Shown here: piece after piece, positions 52,173 to 62,177 of the stretch
Position numbering within the stretch: the stretch's first letter is position 1
How the letters are laid out: each line of letters opens with the position of its first letter
Origin: Xanthostigma xanthostigma
Lineage: Eukaryota; Arthropoda; Insecta; Raphidioptera; Raphidiidae
DNA length: 64,000 bases
Direction of reading: 5' to 3'
Assembly: GCA_963575645.1 (NCBI GenBank)
Contig: OY754466.1
Coordinates: 12,936,001-13,000,000 of the forward strand
The notes under the pieces: model-generated
What the model was told of the DNA's origin: nothing
The model's input: the letters and a program-made list of their open reading frames with translations, nothing else
The model's database searches: none
Made by a program: the position numbers and the translations under genes

Positions 52173-52810
52173 AGGTATGATTCCGAATGCGACCGCAGAC
52201 TGCACACTGCAGCGGCAGACCGCAGGCGGCAGTACTGGTATCCATATTTTTCTATTAAATGCATTTGGAGCGCGGCGGCACTGTCGCCTGCCGTCGTAGC
52301 TTGCCGCGACTGCAGACCGCACCACTGCTCCTGAACCAGTAGTGTCGCCGACTGCATAAGTGACAACACGTAAAAATTAGTTTTTCGGGCGCCGACGAGG
52401 AAAAACTGATTAATTTGGTGGCTAAATATCCAGTTATTTATGACACAGGCCAAGCTATTTACACGGCAATAGCTTCTGAATATTTTTTCGTCACTTAACA
52501 AATGCTTTTTAATCAACATTGAATAACTTCCTTCATCTGGTCTATTTCTGAATAAAGGCATCGTGAGCTTTCTCCTTTTTCTGGTATACAGTAACAAAAA
52601 GTCATCGTCGTCTTCCTCTTCCAACAAAAGGCTCAAAATAGTACCGGGAACGTCAAAATCGTCCGTCATCATTCACGGAAAAACCGACTGCCGCCGAAAT
52701 CTGTCGCTGCATTCTACATTGGTCCAACCGCAGGCAACAGCACGTTTGCGGTTGCCGTCTGCAGCCTGCAGTTGCAGTCGGTTGCTGCAGCCGCCTTCGG
52801 AATCATACCT
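52173..52810 (-). mobile_element. PIF/Harbinger-like element, 638 bp, TTA target duplication
   Basis: The ends AGGTATGATTCCGAA and TTCGGAATCATACCT are perfect inverted repeats flanked by TTA on both sides (52170-52172 and 52811-52813), the signature of PIF/Harbinger. Subterminal sequence is GC-rich with repeated CTGCAG/GCGGCAG words. A piece of transposase remains in the middle on the minus strand. Confidence 0.9.
52490..52672 (-). pseudogene. PIF/Harbinger transposase N-terminal fragment
   Basis: The ORF starts MMTDDFDVPGTILSLLLEEE and reads FLLLYTRKRRKL, then RPDEGSYSMLIKKHLLSDEK followed by IFRSYCRV. Harbinger-type nucleases (HARBI1 family) have just such an N-terminal stretch, with G-x-Y-x-x-L-x-x-x-L and D-x-x-x-F-x-x-Y-x-R before the DDE domain. 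The frame stays open for 170 codons to 52160, but the later part runs through the terminal repeat and is not transposase. No catalytic residues remain, so it cannot act as a nuclease. Confidence 0.7.
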
Positions 52811-52965
52811 TTAGGGTGAAATATTTCTATTGAATAAACCTCTGTACACCGACACTAAACCCCGATCGTCATCTAACAGAAACAAGACAAACTAAAACTT
52901 CCGGCCACACGGTTCCATTAGAAATAAACTTCTATACAGTCTCTCTTCTATGATACTACACTAAA

Positions 52966-53355
52966 AATATAGGTATCAGCTTTGACAAATGCCTCAAAGC
53001 AATCCTCAAGATGAAATGGTATGAACACGTCTCGAACAACGAACTTTGGAAACGTGCATGTCTTGAACAAATCTGTATAACTATAAAACGTAGGAAATAG
53101 AATTGGATATAGGACACACGCTACGAAAGACAGATGACGACATAGCGAAGAGAGCCTTGGATTGGAACCCACAGGGATACCGAAAAAGAGGAAGATCAAA
53201 ACTATCTTGGAGAAGAACTGTTCGTGAAGAAGTAATGGAACAAGGAACTACCTGACTTCAAGTCAAAAAATATGGAAAAAGATAGGACTAGATTCAAAAT
53301 TTTCGTAGAAGCCCTATGCTCCACTTAGGAGTTAAAAGAATTTATTATTATTATC
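52966..53355 (+). pseudogene. LINE 3' end (reverse transcriptase C-terminus)
   Basis: In broken plus-strand frames it reads VSNNELWKRACLEQICITIK, HTLRKTDDDIAKRALDWNPQ and GYRKRGRSKLSWRRTV, then, after a frameshift, FVEALCST. This is the conserved tail of a non-LTR retrotransposon: the WKWIGHTLR / W-N-P-x-G-x-R-K-R-G-R-P-x-x-T-W-R-R motif and the G/A-L-C-S end. It stops at TTTATTATTATTATC, a typical 3' repeat tail. Stops within make it dead. A second, minus-strand copy is at 61141-61475. Confidence 0.85.
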
Positions 53356-54505
53356 AACTTTGAAGTTATACCACTTCTGAATTAACCCCACGATTTGCTT
53401 AATTAACGTCTCCCCATCGAGCTGCTTTATTTGAGACTGCGGCTTATTTGCATTATAAAAAAACAGCATCAAAATTTTAATATCCTTGTGATGTTTGCTT
53501 TAAAGAACTTTTATTTTTTGTTAGCCTACGTTCTGCGCTGATGCTTAGCAAAACACAAAAACATTATGTAACAAGTATACTTTTAATCTGTATCCAACAA
53601 CAAACCAGCTCTCGTAAGTCCGGCGTTAAGCATTAAAAAGTCAACAACAAACGATCCGTTTTGTTTTATCTAACTAATCCTTCCACGTGCATAGATTAAA
53701 CATGATATTTTAAATATAATCAATACTTACAATAAAACTGTGGAGGGAAATTCGTGCATCTGTTCGCCATAACGCTCAAACCCCTAATCCGATTTCAATG
53801 AAATAGGGCTCGTCAACTCAAAGCAGCTTCTTTAACGACTGAACTAATTTTCAGTAAAATTCGGTACATGTATTATTTCATACTCAAAAGCATAAAGTCT
53901 GTAACCAGAAGACCTAGCTTCCTATGCTTGCCGTGTTTCTAAACGGACCGTTTTCTGGCGCACGCGAGATGGCACTGTTATCACTACCTGGGAAAACTTC
54001 GGTTTTTTCCGCCTGTTTTCGCCATAGTTACCAAAGTTGTTTAACTTCACAGACACTAACACATGTAATCCATGAACGTGGATGCGTTACCCAGTAGCTG
54101 ACGCCATATTGGTTCATGCGACAGATATCGGTCCACCGCTCCTCATATCAAAAGGTACACATTTATTTATACACACTTTGATCGAATTCATAAACTTTCC
54201 GAGTAGGTTTCGAAAGTATTACAGTTTATTAAAATTTATAAAAAGTAGGTACTCTAGTTATTGTTTAATAATAGCTTAATTTAAAGTATAGCCAACTATT
54301 GTAGGAAATTTCAACAATTAGATAAAACGATTAACAAACTTCTCAAATCAAATTAAATACAATGTCCGATCGCGAATACGTTTTAATTAAATCTAAACGC
54401 CTTTTACAAAAATATCATTCGTATCGTGTTGCGTAAGCATATTACATCATTAAATATTTTATACAGGTCAGCTCAAAAAATGTAAATATAGTTTTTTTTT
54501 TACTT
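53356..54505. other. No gene recognised
   Basis: About 1.1 kb. Phrases such as CCCCTAATCCGATTTCAATG (about 53790) recall insect dispersed repeats, but no boundary is visible. A 65-codon ORF (54082-54279) is not supported. Confidence 0.4.
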
Positions 54506-54509
54506 TTAA

Positions 54510-55042
54510 TGCCGGCACTTCACATGGCTATTTGCATTTGTGTATTTGGCATATTTGGCAAACAATTACCAAGTGTGAAGGATCTATTTGACAAAGTGTT
54601 GGCCTTATTTGCCTATATGACAAATAAGGCCAATACCAAATACGCGTTACCGTGCGCTTCTCGGTTTTTCGAGGCACATCAAAGGAGTCAAATAGGCAAA
54701 TAAACCGTCCACACAATGGCCATATTCAGAAGCGCACGCGCCATGAACCTGTACGGACGTGCAGTATTTTTGTGTCTGTGCTGTGAGCGAGAACTGGAAC
54801 AATTATTATATTGTTATTATTACTACTATTGAAAATGAATTGAGACACTGAAACAGTGCTAAAATTCCTGTAATTTTGAACCTTGCGTTCCGCTGCGAAA
54901 TGTTTGTGTGTTTGCTATTTGACTGGCATGTGTGAATAGTCGTATTTGCCTCTATTTGCATGTTTGTCTTGAACGTCATATATTTTTGCCAAATACAACA
55001 AACACCCAATAGCGAACACAAATAGCCATGTCAAGTGCCACC
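54510..55042. mobile_element. TTAA-flanked TIR element, 0.53 kb
   Basis: GGCACTTCACATGGCTATTT on the left and AAATAGCCATGTCAAGTGCC on the right are inverted with one mismatch, each a few bases inside a TTAA (54506-54509 and 55043-55046). Internal words TTTGCCTATATGACAAATA and TTTGCATTTGTGTATTTGG recur inverted. TTAA suggests piggyBac-type mobilisation. Short ORFs are by-products. Confidence 0.8.
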
Positions 55043-55046
55043 TTAA

Positions 55047-55650
55047 TATGGTTCAGCTAAGTGTAAATAATAATAGAAATTAGTATCTCGTAATTATGTA
55101 ACTATCAAAAAAAATGTATGTCAATAACACCTACTGTTGGTACAATTTAACTATGCAATTTTGATGATTAATTGGAAAGAGGTAATAAAATAATAATAGA
55201 TGACTAGAGCGTTTGGTCCTGAGGTAATCTTGATTTTTTAGTCTTGGCTTAACCGTTCTTGCAGACATTTTGTTGTGCACCTGGGCATGAGGGAATTCCT
55301 GTGAGAAATTTTTTCGTTAGCTGTCAACTTTAGGAATAGATAGCTCGCAGTGTATTTGTGAATTACGGATGAACCAGGGTGCTTCAATAATTACCCGCAA
55401 TATTTTATTTTGAAATTTCTAGCGTAGTTGTAGGTTGCTCTTTGATGCTGTTTGCATTTCTGTGAGTGATTTTGGAGGCAAAATTAACGTTCAAGAGAGC
55501 CAAACTACAGGTTCATTTTACAGCGTACGTAAGAAAGGCATTTGTCGACCGTTTTTTCGTCGTTTTACCTTACGAAATTGGTCTCCACGAAAAATGCTTT
55601 TATTTTAACGCGTTAAAAGGTCCAAACTTTACCTCTTTATAAAATTAGTA
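55047..55650. other. No gene recognised
   Basis: Mixed sequence without ORF or recognisable repeat. Confidence 0.4.
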
Positions 55651-55866
55651 TTGTAACACCACGTCTTAAAAAGCCACGCCACCACTGGTGTACCCTGGTG
55701 GTAATGTAAAGAAACGGAGACAAGATGGCAGCGGAGCGTATGAACTAGGAAGTAGTGTTCATGTTTAAAAAAAAATATATTAATAAAATATGTATTGAAT
55801 TAAATAATATTCATGTTATAAACTTACGTTAATAAATATGTTTAATAAGATAATAATAATTGTTAC
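55651..55866 (-). repeat. Dispersed repeat G, copy 2
   Basis: TTGTAACACCACGTCTTAAA to ATAATAATAATTGTTACAG is the inverted counterpart of 4098-4319, with TACCCTGGTGGTAATG in place of the other copy's longer ACCACCAGGGTA block. Confidence 0.75.
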
Positions 55867-56402
55867 AGTATGGACAGAAAACTATTCGATTAACGACCAG
55901 CCTGTATCGTGTAACTGATAGTACAGTTCAAGAAATCGTAAATCCTTCAGTTAGTGTTAAATCCTCCGTGAAGAAGACAGAGTGCAACAATGACCCGACA
56001 GGCCGTGCTGTCTGCGTAACGGAACCGTAACTCTGTCGATTAAACAGACGTTATGGGTCTCAGAAGTATCGGGTTGTATCTCTGCTTTCGCAGATATAAT
56101 ATAATATAAGCTGAACATTATTGTATAGATCAGGGGTGGAGAACCTTTCTACTACAATATTATAACCAGTGGTTCAATTTCAGCGACATTACTCAACTAA
56201 TGTTACATGTGTAGTACATCTGTTAGAAATTTCTATTTAAATTTAAACATTAACATAGACAATTGTCAATTAAAATGATTTGAAAATTCAGAAACAAAAA
56301 TTGTGATATTAATAACAAAAATTTGAATATTCAAGAACAAATTATTGAAAATTAAATAAAAAATTGAAAATTAAAAGAAACTATTTGAAAATACATAAAC
56401 CA
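55867..56402. other. No gene recognised
   Basis: Mixed to A-rich sequence. Nothing assignable; the A/T simple sequence at 56280-56400 leads to the TIR element. Confidence 0.45.
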
Positions 56403-56694
56403 AAATAACAGGTGTAGCCACCGTTCGCTACATTGTTAAGAAACACCCATTGTTACATTGCATATTAGAAAAAATTATTTCTCAAACAATGTCACCATCG
56501 GGATACGAACCCCGAATCTTTCCACTATCGCGGCGGACTGAGTTACATTACTCCACAGTGACACAACAAGATCAATTCATCATTCTAATATATAGCAATT
56601 TGTAACTGTTTATTTCACATCATGCGAGAGCTAATTTTATTTTAGGTAACGCTAGATATGAACCTTCAGCGAACGGTGGCTACACCTGTTATTT
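56403..56694. mobile_element. TIR element, 292 bp, carrying a tRNA-like cloverleaf
   Basis: The ends AAATAACAGGTGTAGCCACC and GGTGGCTACACCTGTTATTT are perfect inverted repeats, extending through GTTCGCT / AGCGAAC to about 27 bp. No obvious target duplication. The centre contains a tRNA-like sequence on the minus strand (56491-56562). No ORF. Confidence 0.85.
56491..56562 (-). ncRNA. tRNA-like cloverleaf inside a TIR element
   Basis: The 72-base minus-strand sequence folds by hand into all four stems. The acceptor GTCACTG/TGGTGAC has seven pairs (two G-U). The D stem GAGT/ACTC has four. The anticodon stem TCCGC/GTGGA has five (one G-U), with a 7-base loop CGCGATA. The T stem TCGGG/CCCGA has five around GTTCGTAT. 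The loop would give CGA, but the usual U33 is G, the D loop lacks GG, and the T loop has one extra base. So the fold is kept while the conserved tRNA bases are lost. A working tRNA is unlikely; a tRNA-derived element or structured RNA is possible. Confidence 0.6.
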
Positions 56695-57005
56695 GTTATA
56701 GTTATACGTCCTATATCGTATGAAAATTCACATATAAACCAAAATAGTTACATACCTATATTAATAACAATGATTTCAATATTCAAGAACATATGTATAG
56801 AAAAATATGAAACTTATTTATTTTAATTTTATAAACCTTTTTATAATAATTTATAATACCTATAATAATAATTATTATAATCTTTTTCTTACATTTCAAT
56901 ATTATAGTGCAGGAAAATTAAATTTAGAATTTAAAAGTTGCAATACTTGTTTACTTTAATTTTCACTAGTCTCCATGAAGATACTGAATCACACTGAAAG
57001 TAAAG
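56695..57005. other. No gene recognised
   Basis: Very AT-rich spacer, including an AATAATTATTATAAT tract near 56868. Confidence 0.5.
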
Positions 57006-57443
57006 GCCGCTGCACACGAGGCTAGAAACGCGGCTAGATTTGCCTACTAGTTTTCTAGCGCTGGTTTTCTTGATTGCTGTTATGTGCTCGCTTCACTCGA
57101 GACTATTTTTCAAGCGTGTTTTGTGGATAGATTTGGTGTGCGCGCAGTGACAGTTCGAATATAAACACAGAGCAAAACGTGTCTGTTGTCTGTTTCTGAG
57201 CAGAATGAAGCAATGTTGGTTTGTGCGCGTTTGTTCAAGCGCCCACGTGACAAAATACTGATTCCTGATTGGTTCTTGCTCATACGTAGCAGCAAATCTA
57301 GCAGGGAAAATAGCCCCTGTTCTAATTTTAAAACCTATCTTGTGAGCTAGCAGGCCAGCCCGCGTGACGTCATTTCCAGCTTCGTACCCAGCCTACCGGC
57401 TAGCAGAACTCCTAGCAGCGTTTCTAGCCTCGTGTGCAGCGGT
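57006..57443 (+). mobile_element. MITE family B, full copy
   Basis: Left GCCGCTGCACACGAGGCTAG and right CTAGCCTCGTGTGCAGCGG. Same internal order as 17558-17989 and somewhat more complete on the left (CTAGCGCTGGTTTTCTTGAT). The flanks TAAAG / TCTTA do not give a clear duplication. The 61-codon minus-strand ORF is a by-product also seen in the other copy. Confidence 0.9.
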
Positions 57444-58321
57444 CTTAAGATTGAATTATATTATGTAGTAGTATCGATTAAATTATTACTTTTTTATTTC
57501 TTTCATTATTTTCTTCTTTTTTTATTTTCTCGTAGTCATCTAATTCTGAGTTATGTTAGAAATTTCAAGTCTCTATCTCATCGGGAAGTTAGTTTAAAAT
57601 CAATTACAAAGTTCTACCCGACATACAAGAAAAGCGAGTTAATAGAAACGTGCGGTAAACTAAACAAATTGAGTTATGTTGTCGAACAGTCGCATATTTT
57701 CAAATGCATTTGGTGACGATTCAAAAACAAAAGAACTAATTAGCTATTTACGTAGTGAATTAATCCATTACAATCTTGCAAGAATGCAAATTGAATTGCC
57801 CAAGTAATTTATTATTCAGGGAAAAAAACAATCGTTAAGTTCATTTATCAGCCATGTAGCCACGTGACAGGGGTTTAATCCAATTAAGCGCAAGTAATTA
57901 ATTAACATGGTTCATCAAAGTGAAAGCAGATGTAACTAGACTTCTAAAGTCATGTCAAGTTTGTAAACAAAATGCCCATTTTATAATAAAAATATATATA
58001 TCAATATTTTATGGTCAAAAAACGCCTCTCAGCTGCACTGTGAAAAACATGGCTAACCAAACATCACGATTATTGCCAAAGAGAACTGCAAAGTTATGTG
58101 TTCGCGAACATATCAACATACCTAGAGTTATTTACCTAGCATCAATGCGTGAGACTCCAAATTGGTTTAAATCTTTATTTCGAAATATTTTTTAGTTCAT
58201 GATCATATCGTAATGGTTATTTTATTAATCTAATCACTGAAAAAAAAGCAAATAATAAAAAAGAAATGTAGAAAATACGCGCTATTTTAGAATTTTCAAA
58301 ACGCAGCGTGCCGTCAGAGTA
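57444..58321. other. No gene recognised; one weak ORF
   Basis: The 91-codon ORF at 57920-58195 begins MKADVTRLLKSCQVCKQN, which by eye resembles the C-x-x-C part of a retroviral-type integrase zinc-binding region. The rest does not continue the domain, so I do not call it a gene. A 94-codon ORF at 57432-57716 has no motif. Confidence 0.35.
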
Positions 58322-58323
58322 TA

Positions 58324-58892
58324 CAGTATGTAAACGCGTAAGGTGCACATAGGGAAATTAGCATTGGGAAAAAATACTTGGATCAGAGTTAGCCATGACT
58401 GCATTAATTGTTATTTCTATTGAATTATCGTGGTAATCTTGAGGATTTCTATTTTATTTTGATTTATTTTTATTTTATTTGGCTTTTTTAATAATACAAA
58501 ACTCTTATAAATCATTATTTTAATTTTTTTGTACAAAAATAAAACAAACAACTCCATCTGTTTGGAAACATTTCATTCAAAAATTGTCTGACTGGTATGA
58601 CGTATGCGCGTTGGTAAGTCAGTGACCCAATGTTTTTAGGTTCGACACGAATAGGCGGAGATATTTGATCTCGCACCATATTTAAGTATTTTTGGGAATT
58701 TCACGTCCCATTAATAAAAAAAGTCCGATTATGTTGTAATCATTTGAATATTTTCTTCGGTAGTATACACATTCATTTTGCAAAAGAATATTATGTGTCA
58801 AATTGAAAAACAAGATTTCAAGGCTCACTCTGATCCAGTCATTTTTTCCCAATGTTAATTTTCCTATGTGCACCTTACGTGTTTACATACTG
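58324..58892. mobile_element. Pogo-type MITE with ~66-bp TIRs
   Basis: CAGTATGTAAACGCGTAAGG with TGCACATAGGGAAATTA on the left, and TAATTTTCCTATGTGCA with CCTTACGTGTTTACATACTG on the right. The arms extend through TTGGATCAGAGT / ACTCTGATCCA. TA flanks both ends. Length is 569 bp. Minus-strand ORF 58682-58873 is a by-product. Confidence 0.85.
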
Positions 58893-58894
58893 TA

Positions 58895-60584
58895 TATCAA
58901 CAATTACAGTTTCCATGTCGACTGTGTCGTCTCACAGTAAGATTATGTCCATTACACCACACTGTCCTCTAATAGCTGCACCCCTACTCGTTCGTATATT
59001 CTCGAATCAAACATACGTAATAAGACATGATATCTAGTTGAAACGTTCAGGCGTAACGAAATTATATCTCGCTATCATAGAGCTCTCAAAGATGACATAG
59101 TAACGCACATGAAATGTTTCATTACGACAATATACCGTTTAGAATCATAAACTCTATGAATGGAATCTGTTAATTATTCACAGCCCGGAGGGAGTCCGTA
59201 CGTGCATTGCGATAAACGGAGGACACATTAATTAATTAATTGATCAATTATGCATATTTACCGTTTAATTACTGATTAATAAAACCAAATATCCACCATT
59301 AGTATATTCAAGCCGATTTATTATTAAATAATAAATAAATTAGGTAATAGAAACTAGCAAATTTAAACTATGCCGTTGTGTTTTCTAATACGCGCATTCT
59401 TTAGACTGTCAAGCGTCAATAACCTATAATAACTAAATGGCCATGTTCACCGAACGTAAGTAATTATTAATTCGATTCATTTATTCTTCAGGTAACTACT
59501 CCTCCGAATAAACAGATTAATTTAACTCACCAGCCATAATTATGTTTACTACAGGTATAAATCTATTCTGTCTTCCAGGGTACAAATATTTATTCGCCAG
59601 ATAAAATAATAATGGGCCGACACATAGATAATAATACCTAACCTATAAACGTGGAGTATTATATCTACAATTTGCTCTTATGAATTTATTTATGTGTTGT
59701 TTATATAGTGTATAGTTGTAAAACATTAAAGTTAGTGGAAGTGTTGTGCGCAATTGGGTTAGGATAAAACATTATTATTTTGTGAAACTTGTTTTTGACG
59801 TTTACACTAACTCCATCGGTCGGATTTTTGGGGAACGTCAAAATATTCAACAAAAAAAGCAAGGAGTATAGTGCAGTGTATATTTATTTTTTCACTAACT
59901 TTTATACCTGATAATTTGTTTAATGAATTGAAAGTAAATTTTATTCTAACAAATAAATTTGCACAAGATTAGTAACTTCTATCTTTGATATGAATATGAG
60001 CATGAATATAATATTATTATTTGCACTTCATTTTAGGCAAAATAAACAATGTAACTCTACGATATAATATATTCCTTAAAACAATTCGATTCTGAACACG
60101 TAGAATCAATATGTTGATGTAAAACAAACGCCCTGTATAAACAACGCTCAGTTTTTCTCTGTCGAAACTTACATTAATAGAAGCAAAGCCGCGGGTAAAA
60201 GTTAGTTAAAACAAAATGATCTTTTTTGCATTTGTGTTCTTGTTTCAGGAAATGGCGCTGACGAGAATCGTGTCGAGTTTTCCTTACAAGCATCAAATGT
60301 AATATAATGAAGGTTCTTATTTTATATTTCAAAGAAGTCCAGAGAATTTTCATATTTATGTAATTATTATTTTGATATCTACGCAATAAGACAGGCTGAT
60401 GCGTTTCACGGTAATAATTTTCTTCGTTTTTACCCCACGACACCGCGGGAAACGGAAATGAATCAAACGTAAAGAGGGAATGATGTGTACATCAATTCCA
60501 ATTGCGTGCAGAGTCGGCCGAACAAAACGTTCTTATAAGTATAACAAACTTGCAAGAACTCTTATTTCCACAAACATATCTAAT
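58895..60584. other. No gene recognised (1.7 kb)
   Basis: The longest stretch with little repeat signal: no ORF above about 90 codons, no TIR pair found. A small insect-type repeat end, AGCAAAGCCGCGGGTAAAAG then TTAGTT, lies at 60182-60207. It could include host intergenic DNA or an intron. Confidence 0.4.
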
Positions 60585-60631
60585 AATAATAATAAATGAT
60601 AAATTTCTCTAACTCCTAAGTGAAGTATAGA
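60585..60631 (-). repeat. LINE 3' tail, left of a hAT insertion
   Basis: AATAATAATAATAAATGATA then TCTCTAACTCCTAAGTGAAG is the reverse of a LINE 3' end as at 53330-53355 (CACTTAGGAGTTAAAAGAAT plus ATT repeats). Confidence 0.7.
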
Positions 60632-60954
60632 CAGCACCGGATTTACCTTAGTTCCGCCCCTGGGCACTGTAAAAAAAGTCGCCGCATTACCGAAATTTTA
60701 CAAAAAATAAATAAAGTTTCCATATACAATTTTTTAAATAAATAAAATGACTCATTCATATCAGAAATTTTTGTTGTACTAATGATTATTATTATTATAA
60801 TTATTATTATAATTTGAAGAAGTTTCCAACACGATTACACTATTCAAAGCATTTTCGATAAGTAACGTTTTTCTCACCCTCCGAATTTTAAGCCCCTGAA
60901 AATTTGTCGCCCTGGGCACTAGCCCCGAGTGCCCCTAGTGTAAATCCAACGTTG
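60632..60954. mobile_element. hAT-type MITE inside a LINE tail
   Basis: The ends CAGCACCGGATTTACCTTAG and TAGTGTAAATCCAACGTTG are imperfect inverted repeats of the hAT CAG...CCGGATTTA type. The flanking octamers AGTATAGA (60624-60631) and AGCATAGG (60955-60962) are a diverged 8-bp target duplication; the uninterrupted LINE at 53312-53340 has the corresponding AGCATAGGG-type sequence (as CCCTATGCTCC). It shares CCCTGGGCACT words near both ends. Confidence 0.8.
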
Positions 60955-61000
60955 AGCATAGGGTCCTCTATGAATTCAATTCTATTTCCACAAACATAAT
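60955..61000 (-). repeat. LINE fragment, right of the hAT insertion
   Basis: GAGCATAGGGTCCTCTATGA and ATTCAATTCTATTTCC continue the LINE sequence interrupted by the hAT-type element. Confidence 0.6.
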
Positions 61001-61017
61001 AATTATAATAAATAATA

Positions 61018-61109
61018 AGATGAAGGAAGGTTTTGGTTGAGGATCACAAAATAAGCTTTACCAGTGTTTCGCTAGTGGACAACGTTTCGAAAAACCTTCC
61101 TTCATCTTA
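61018..61109. repeat. Small hairpin enclosing a module X fragment
   Basis: AAGATGAAGGAAGGTTTT and AAAACCTTCCTTCATCTT are perfect inverted repeats of about 18 bp. Between them, ATAAGCTTTACCAGTGTTTC and AACGTTTCG-type sequence matches the coding-like part of module X (34310-34350 and 39690-39730). Confidence 0.65.
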
Positions 61110-61140
61110 ACATTCTATTGGATCAACACTACTTTATACT

Positions 61141-61475
61141 GAAGATAATAAATAATAAATTCTTCTAGTTCCTAGGTCCTCTACGAATATTTGAATTCAA
61201 TCCTATTTTTTGCCATATTTGGATCCTAGTTCCTTGTTCCATAATTATTTCACGAACAATTCTTCTCCGGGATATTTTTGGTTTCCTCTTTATGATATCC
61301 CGGTGTGTTCCAATCCAAGGCTCTCTTCGCTCATCATCTGTCTTTCATAGTGAGGATACACACTATGACGCTTTATAGTTATCCAGATTTCTTTCAAGCC
61401 ACACACGCTTCCAAAGTTCACTATTCGAGACGTGTTCGTACCATTTCACCTTGAGGATTTTTCTGAGACATTTGT
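61141..61475 (-). pseudogene. LINE 3' end, second copy
   Basis: The minus strand reads as the same LINE tail as 52966-53355, with VSNSELWKR-type sequence near 61440, then ALDWNTPGYHKEETKNIPEKN in degraded form. It ends near CTAGGAACTAGAAGAATTTA and ATTATT repeats. Several frameshifts and stops make it dead. Confidence 0.75.
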
Positions 61476-61522
61476 TTACGAACATAGTAGATAGTAGTAA
61501 ATATTATATGATTTCATAAATT

Positions 61523-62010
61523 ACTAGCGACCCGCTTCGGCTTCGCTCGAATTTGTGAATTGCCAGCGTTTTTTTCATCGACTTACGCGTCAAAATCGAT
61601 ATCCACAAAAAGCGCTTAACATTAAAATGGGTATAGTAAGCAACACATTAAAAGATAGACATATGCCATCGCGAACTTTTCTGTAGACCTGTAAAAGAGG
61701 AACAATTCCACCATATACACTGTTTTATTATATCTTAAAGGGATTAGGCAGCGTTTTCGAAGAAAGCTCCCAGTCGGCTTGATTTTTTCCGACATTTTCA
61801 ACAATCATCGTCATATTTCAACTAGGTAATTTAGGTACACAAAACATTGATGAATTATACACATAAACCTTTCTCTTGAATCAGTTCGTCCATTGGTGCA
61901 AACCGTATGAAAATCCGTTCGGTAGTTTTTGAGTTTATCGCGTTTAGACAGACAGACATACGCGGCGGGGGAACTTTGTTTTAAAATGTGTATAAAGTGA
62001 TTGTTTCTTA
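61523..62010 (+). repeat. Dispersed insect-type repeat (CGACCCGCTTCGGCTTCGCT)
   Basis: It opens ACTAGCGACCCGCTTCGGCT, has AAATCCGTTCGGTAGTTTTT and AGACAGACAGACATACGCGG near the end, and closes ACTTTGTTTTAAAATGTGTA then TAAAGTGATT. This order is typical of a common insect repeat. Non-coding; ORFs of 60-69 codons are by-products. Confidence 0.7.
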
Positions 62011-62177
62011 AAGAGCGCACACACTAATTGTCAAGCATGAGCCTGCACGCAGCGAAAAAGGTACCCATGTTATTTAACGTAGTAGCGCACATTAGACCAG
62101 CACCTGCAACCAGCAGTCGGTCGCTTGCAATTTCCGTCAAAATTATCAAAATCATTCGAATAGCAGCCTTTCAAATA

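Noticed and set aside
56491..56562. Functional tRNA gene reading the CGA anticodon
   Set aside because: U33 is replaced by G, the D loop lacks GG, and the T loop has an extra base, so it is annotated as tRNA-like only.
57920..58195. Possible integrase zinc-binding remnant (KSCQVCKQN)
   Set aside because: Only about 18 residues look right; the upstream H-x-x-H part and downstream catalytic core are not visible.
60182..60207. Full dispersed repeat at 60.1 kb
   Set aside because: Only the terminal phrase is visible; no body or second end can be delimited.
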